Positions 10,045 to 14,044 of a DNA stretch of 14,044 nt are shown here, one piece after another; positions within the stretch are counted from its first letter, which is position 1; every line of letters starts with the position of its first letter. The DNA comes from Echinococcus granulosus (lineage: Eukaryota; Platyhelminthes; Cestoda; Cyclophyllidea; Taeniidae). Position numbers and translations under genes: made by a program. The stretch is taken from assembly GCF_000524195.1 (NCBI RefSeq), contig NW_020170521.1, forward strand, positions 10,777-24,820, read 5' to 3'. The notes under the pieces are model-generated. The model was not told the origin of the DNA. It did not search any database and saw nothing but the letters and a program-made list of their open reading frames with translations.

Positions 10045-10205
10045 GCAGCATATACATTGGAGTATGTCAAGGCTTCCCTGAAGGCGAAAAATCATGGTAC
10101 TAGGACAAAATACTCATGGGCGACATACAGGGGGGCTGAGGAGGGGGCTAATGAGATGACCTGAAAGTCATGCCGCCTAGTGGATGTACAATCTGGGGGG
10201 TCTTA
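10045..10205 (+). repeat. Copy D left terminal segment, G-rich
   Basis: CATATACATTGGAGTATGTC, GGCTTCCCTGAAGGCG, GGCGACATACAGGGGGGCTG and CATGCCGCCTAGTGGATGTA follow the terminal-segment order. G-runs at 10118-10120, 10130-10135 and 10143-10147 make it the most G-rich spot in the window. Only three runs are close together, so a canonical four-run quadruplex is not met. Confidence 0.68.
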
Positions 10206-10809
10206 AGTGCCCTTTAAATCAAAACAAAAACATAAAAGAATAATCAAAGCATTACATAGCCACTCTTTCCGTTTGCGCGGTGTCCTTGGCGCTCCCCCCT
10301 TGTTAAACTTCCACTTCGGTCGTCATAACATTATTGGTGCTCTAAGAAAAAAACCAAAGAAGACACGTGACTGCACCGTTACTGATCCCTCTTGGCAATT
10401 CTACCGGGTCTCGAGTTCCGTCCTGTATGGAAGCTGGATTCGAGGAAAAGGGAATGTGTAGGCAACAACGTGTGTCCACCGCTAGTCGTAAGAATACTGG
10501 ACTAAAAAGCATTTACAAATGATGATGATTAACGCTTAAACGCTGACTTGCTCTGTATCTACCTGGATTTTAACTATTAGAAAGGTAAAGTGGGCATCTG
10601 GTTTCCACTTAGTTAACATCTTCGTACAGGTAACATTGATAGCTCTGTACGAACTTTTAAGAAATTCGCGGCCAGTGGTGTTTCGGTTTTTGATGGCTTT
10701 CCTGCAGAACACAGGGTTTGGGTAGTTGTCAAAGGTAGACGTCTTTCTCTGCCCTTCTATATGAGGTCGCTACAGATCTTACTATCCTAATTATATGCAC
10801 TTCTTATCA

Positions 10810-11020
10810 TTTGGTGGCAGAAATTGGGGTAGATGTCCCTAAGAATACGGTTTGCTTTCATTTGCCACAAACGTAGTAACCCAATACGTCCTGTAGCCAT
10901 ATAGAAGGGACTGGGGCTACTGACATGGCCCGGGGGATATGCTGCCAGCAGAGGTACAAAAGCCGTGCTCTCCAGTGCTCGATGAGCAGACAATCAAAGC
11001 ATTACAATATATAAATTTTC
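10810..11020 (+). repeat. Copy D right terminal segment
   Basis: GGTGGCAGAAATTGGGGTAG, GTCCCTAAGA, then ATAGAAGGGACTGGGGCTAC, TGACATGGCCCGGGGG and CAGAGGTACAAAAG follow the terminal-segment order. A tail with AATCAAAGCATTACA and an AT-rich end (AATATATAAATTTT) comes next. The core is near consensus; the 5' third is more diverged. Confidence 0.7.
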
Positions 11021-14000
11021 GATATGCATTTTTCCACAAAATACCTGTAAACATTGAGTATCAATGTCATTCCGCTGCGTACTTTTCTTTCCCAAAGACT
11101 ATAGAATTGCTAATCTAAATGGAACTGCATTTTAAATTTAAACAAAGGATTTCGTGAACTGCAGACGAGAGTGGCATGAATAGTTCGTCCTGACACTAAG
11201 ATGGTCACCGGAAATGCGGTGACACTGAAGGGGTTGCGATGTAACACCAAGAACTTACACCAACCTTGTTTTTTTGTTCCTACCTGTTCTCATCCAATTA
11301 GCTAAAATAGTAAATAGTAAATAAAAGGATAATACTCCTCCGCTTTTTATCCTTCTTTAGGATATTTGCTCCGGCGTGTCATATAAGGAGGCGTACAGAG
11401 CTCCTCCATTTAAACACCCAAAATTTCACATTTTTTTAGATGAGAGAAAGTCGAAGTTACCAACTATTCGTTATTTTTTTATTTCTGCCATGGAACACTT
11501 GAAAAATTTTGCATTCAAAAGATATTTAGATAGACCCCTCCTCCAAACCAAGAAATGAGCTAACAATACAAGCTAAGTGCGGCAATATTCAAAGTTTTCC
11601 TGTAAGTAGAAACCAATGACAAAACTGAAAACAATTCAAGGCGAAAATGGAAAGGGCCTCGACTCTGCATTTAATCGGAAATCACAGAGCCTGAGGTTTA
11701 ATATTTCATCCGTACTTATTCAGTTCAACATTGGGAGAAATGCATGCCATAGGAACGCTAAGCGGGCCACGAACGGATCAGTTTTGGAAGGATCGCCCTC
11801 TATAAGGCAGAGTTTGCATGGCGGTGAATCTTCTCCCGGTTTATGACAAGTTGGGATTGAGCCAATTAGGGGAGACAGATGGTTAATTTGTGCCTTCGTG
11901 GCATAAGTGGAATTCCCATTGGGTACTAACTGCCACACATTCTCTAATCGAAAGCCAAAAGATACCTTATGGAAAATTAAAGAATAACTGAAATTGTTGG
12001 GACTATTTTATGGAGACAAAATTTCCAAATTCGATTTCACTGTAGGTTCGTATCTGACTTGGTGGCAGATGTTGAACACGACATGACATTTCATCAAATT
12101 ACCATATTATTCTTCAGGCAAGACTAGAACATGGTGGTACCTAGGACACGATTTACCTTCCCTGATGATAAAATGTTTTGCCAAGGTTTACTCTAAAGAA
12201 AATCTGAAATTTGTCTCTCGCTTTGTAAGCAATCTTATTAGGACTCACTTTTGGGTAGCTAGTTGTGAACGAGACCTGAGTGTTTTTAAAACGGGCTAGT
12301 CATATGAATGCTAAGAAAAGTTAACAATTGCTTGGAGCTAGACTAAGAACAACTGATAGAGTTCAGAAAATGAGGTGGTCTCCCGTCCTCTTTTACTATA
12401 AAGTGGAAGTCCTTTTGCATGCAAGTTTTGGGTACTATGAGTCTTCTAAAAGGATGACTTTCTTCCTGAATGCTAGCGTATATTTTGAGTTGCATCAAGG
12501 AAGTGGACCTCATCGGTTATGGTCAGATATTTGGTTTGACATCTAACACACCGCGCAAGATACAGGCATCTGGGAGGGAAATGATGGCTTGAACGGAGGC
12601 GGTGATAAATAGATCCATCAAGGATTACCAAAGACGCGACTGGTAGCTTAACATTAAAGTGCAAAAGCGACCATCATTACAATTTAGTATATCGACGCAT
12701 CATTTGAAAAGGCACGTTTTTAAAACGCACGTTGACGAAGTAAAGAACAAAAAATTGATGGCTTTTGAAGTTACCTGTAGCCTGTTACTATGAGTAGAGC
12801 CCATTCATTTTTCTCCTACCATGATTTTATTTGCCCGTTGGTGTAGGCACAGACAACTTTCTCCATCAATCAAGTTAGACATTGATAAAAGTCCTTGGCA
12901 AATTACTTTTCAAATGCTTCACAAATTGCACGAGGGGCTTACACAGCCTTGGAAAAGGAATAAGAAACCGATTTTTAGATCGGAAAGCTCCAAGTAAGAC
13001 TCTTAGGTTCAACTATGAGGTTTCCAATTATCAAGAAAATAGTAGGAAACACAATAAAGAATACAGTACGGATTGACCGACTCTGTTATATATCCGATCT
13101 TTGCTCCAAGCGTGCGACAGTCGCCAGCACTTTGCACGATATCGTAGTGAATTACACTGAATGCCTCAAGAACTTTATGGTGCCCCGACGTACTTCAAAT
13201 TTATCCTGTCGGTGCTGCGGTTAAGCCTTAACCGTGTCAAGGAAAGTAAGGAGTCCCATGACATCCTTCCTCCGTATCTCTAAATCTAATACTGTAAGTG
13301 ATACTTTAAAGCCCACTGACAAGTTAGATTAGCTAAACTGTCAAATAAGAGTTGGCTACAGTGATTTTAATTACGTTTAAAAATACTTGACAAGTGACAT
13401 ATTGGCAGATTTAGGATTACAGATACAAGAAAAGGATTTGTTAGGAAGACACCAATTTAAATGGTAAGACCGTATTTTGCGGTGAATTTGGCAGCGTTCA
13501 AGCATATCTGCTGCATTTAGACATGCCTGCCTAAGCCAAAGCGATTCATATGTTTATGTTTATGGTGGATTACCTTTCTGACATCTTTTAAGTCAATACT
13601 CGCGGAAAATTCAGAACAAATTGACAAAACATCCTTCAAAAGTTGTTGCATGACAAGTTCACATACAATATGTTTTTCCGCGCTTGAGCTGTGCGTAGAC
13701 TCTCATTTATTTATAACATTCTAGTCCAAGTATAGAATTTCAGCGAAAGTTCTTTATGCTTACGTTGGCAGCACATTCAAAAAGGAGTCACAAGGCATTC
13801 TTACAGACCCGCTCGGTAGAACAGATGTTGTGCTTTTTGTGTGAGGTATTGACCTGTGACATGAAGCGATAGTTTACTACTTTTAAATTAAAATCCACAA
13901 GCAGAAAAGCGTTTCTGGCAAAGCTTTGAAAAGTACTTGAAGTCAAGTAACTCTACCGACTTGAATAGTCTCGAACGCAAAGTGGACTTGACAACTGTAT

Positions 14001-14044
14001 TGACTATTTGACAGCTCTGTTTATGAGATCACCTCCACATTACA
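11021..14044. other. Gene-free 3-kb stretch
   Basis: No gene or family member was recognised. Overlapping plus-strand frames at 12882-13076 and 13015-13224 (64 and 69 codons) lie in different frames and show no known motif; the second ends in a CRCCG cysteine cluster that is too short to mean anything. A box-A-like string (TGGCATAAGTGG) at about 11899-11910 lacks a convincing box B, so no tRNA or tRNA-derived SINE is called. A weak 7-bp hairpin (AAGGATA and TATCCTT) lies at about 11325-11356. No copy of the dispersed repeat could be seen in this part. Confidence 0.5.

Larger units (their letters stand above)
10045..11020 (+). mobile_element. Composite repeat copy D (terminal - internal - terminal)
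   Basis: A left terminal segment (10045-10205), an internal segment (about 10206-10745) and a right terminal segment (10810-11020). The strongest evidence that the two ends are copies of each other is an exact 15-base match, AATCAAAGCATTACA, at 10242-10256 and again at 10992-11006, exactly 750 bp apart. In both places it lies just after the terminal core. The interior carries GACTGCACCGTTACTGATCC (10369-10388), shared with the other three copies, and GGTAGACGTC (10734-10743), shared with copy B. The CACTTCAGTGC region present in A and C is missing or unrecognisable. The 84-codon plus-strand frame at 10207-10461 lies in the interior, is not conserved in A or C, and is not called a gene. Confidence 0.74.

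Noticed and set aside
10118..10147. G-rich runs suggesting a G-quadruplex
   Set aside because: Only three runs of three or more G are close together, and the first loop is nine bases, so the usual four-run pattern is not satisfied.
2219..11020. Interpretation of the repeats as a CRISPR array or prokaryotic integrated element
   Set aside because: Repeats are about 130-210 bp and diverged, separated by hundreds of bases and in both orientations, with no cas, integrase or other prokaryotic-type gene nearby.
11720..11938. Opposing frames at 11616-11846 (+) and 11720-11938 (-), with a CKLC-containing minus-strand peptide
   Set aside because: Both are short and overlap antisense. A single CxxC-like spacing is not enough for a zinc-binding domain, and no homologous second copy is present.
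11888..11960. tRNA-like box A (TGGCATAAGTGG) suggesting a tRNA-derived SINE
   Set aside because: One mismatch to box A, no acceptable box B (GGTTCRANTCC) at the expected distance, and no cloverleaf could be drawn.

Overview
This window looks like non-coding DNA from a eukaryotic nuclear genome, most likely an invertebrate. The sequence is AT-rich (about 40% GC by eye) and CpG is not obviously depleted. I see no operon structure, no ribosome-binding-site pattern, no rRNA or tRNA, and no reading frame I can assign to a protein family. The longest open frame is 116 codons. At this composition stop codons fall about every 15 to 16 codons in random sequence, so a maximum near 110 codons is expected by chance across six frames of 14 kb. 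I therefore call no protein-coding gene.

The structure I can support is an old dispersed repeat family, found by comparing the window with itself. Four composite copies are present: A (2219-3275, +), B (5325-6455, -), C (7880-8785, +) and D (10045-11020, +). Each has the same layout: a terminal segment of roughly 130-210 bp, an internal segment of roughly 540-770 bp, then a second direct copy of the terminal segment. Terminal-segment remnants without an internal part occur at 1325-1515 (-) and, less certainly, at 6715-6835 (-). Copies are heavily diverged (roughly 60-80% identity in aligned stretches by eye, with many indels), so this is an ancient, inactive family.

Layout: gene-free DNA (1-1324); lone terminal segment (1325-1515); gene-free DNA; copy A; 2 kb gene-free; copy B inverted, with a possible second lone segment beside it; 1 kb gene-free; copy C; 1.3 kb gene-free; copy D; then 3 kb with nothing recognisable. 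The direct terminal repeats, small non-coding interior and lone terminal segments resemble a non-autonomous miniature LTR retrotransposon (TRIM-like). That class assignment is inference. A fragmented long-period tandem repeat is the main alternative. No genes cooperate here, and I found no evidence of a defence system, CRISPR array, biosynthetic cluster or other new functional system.
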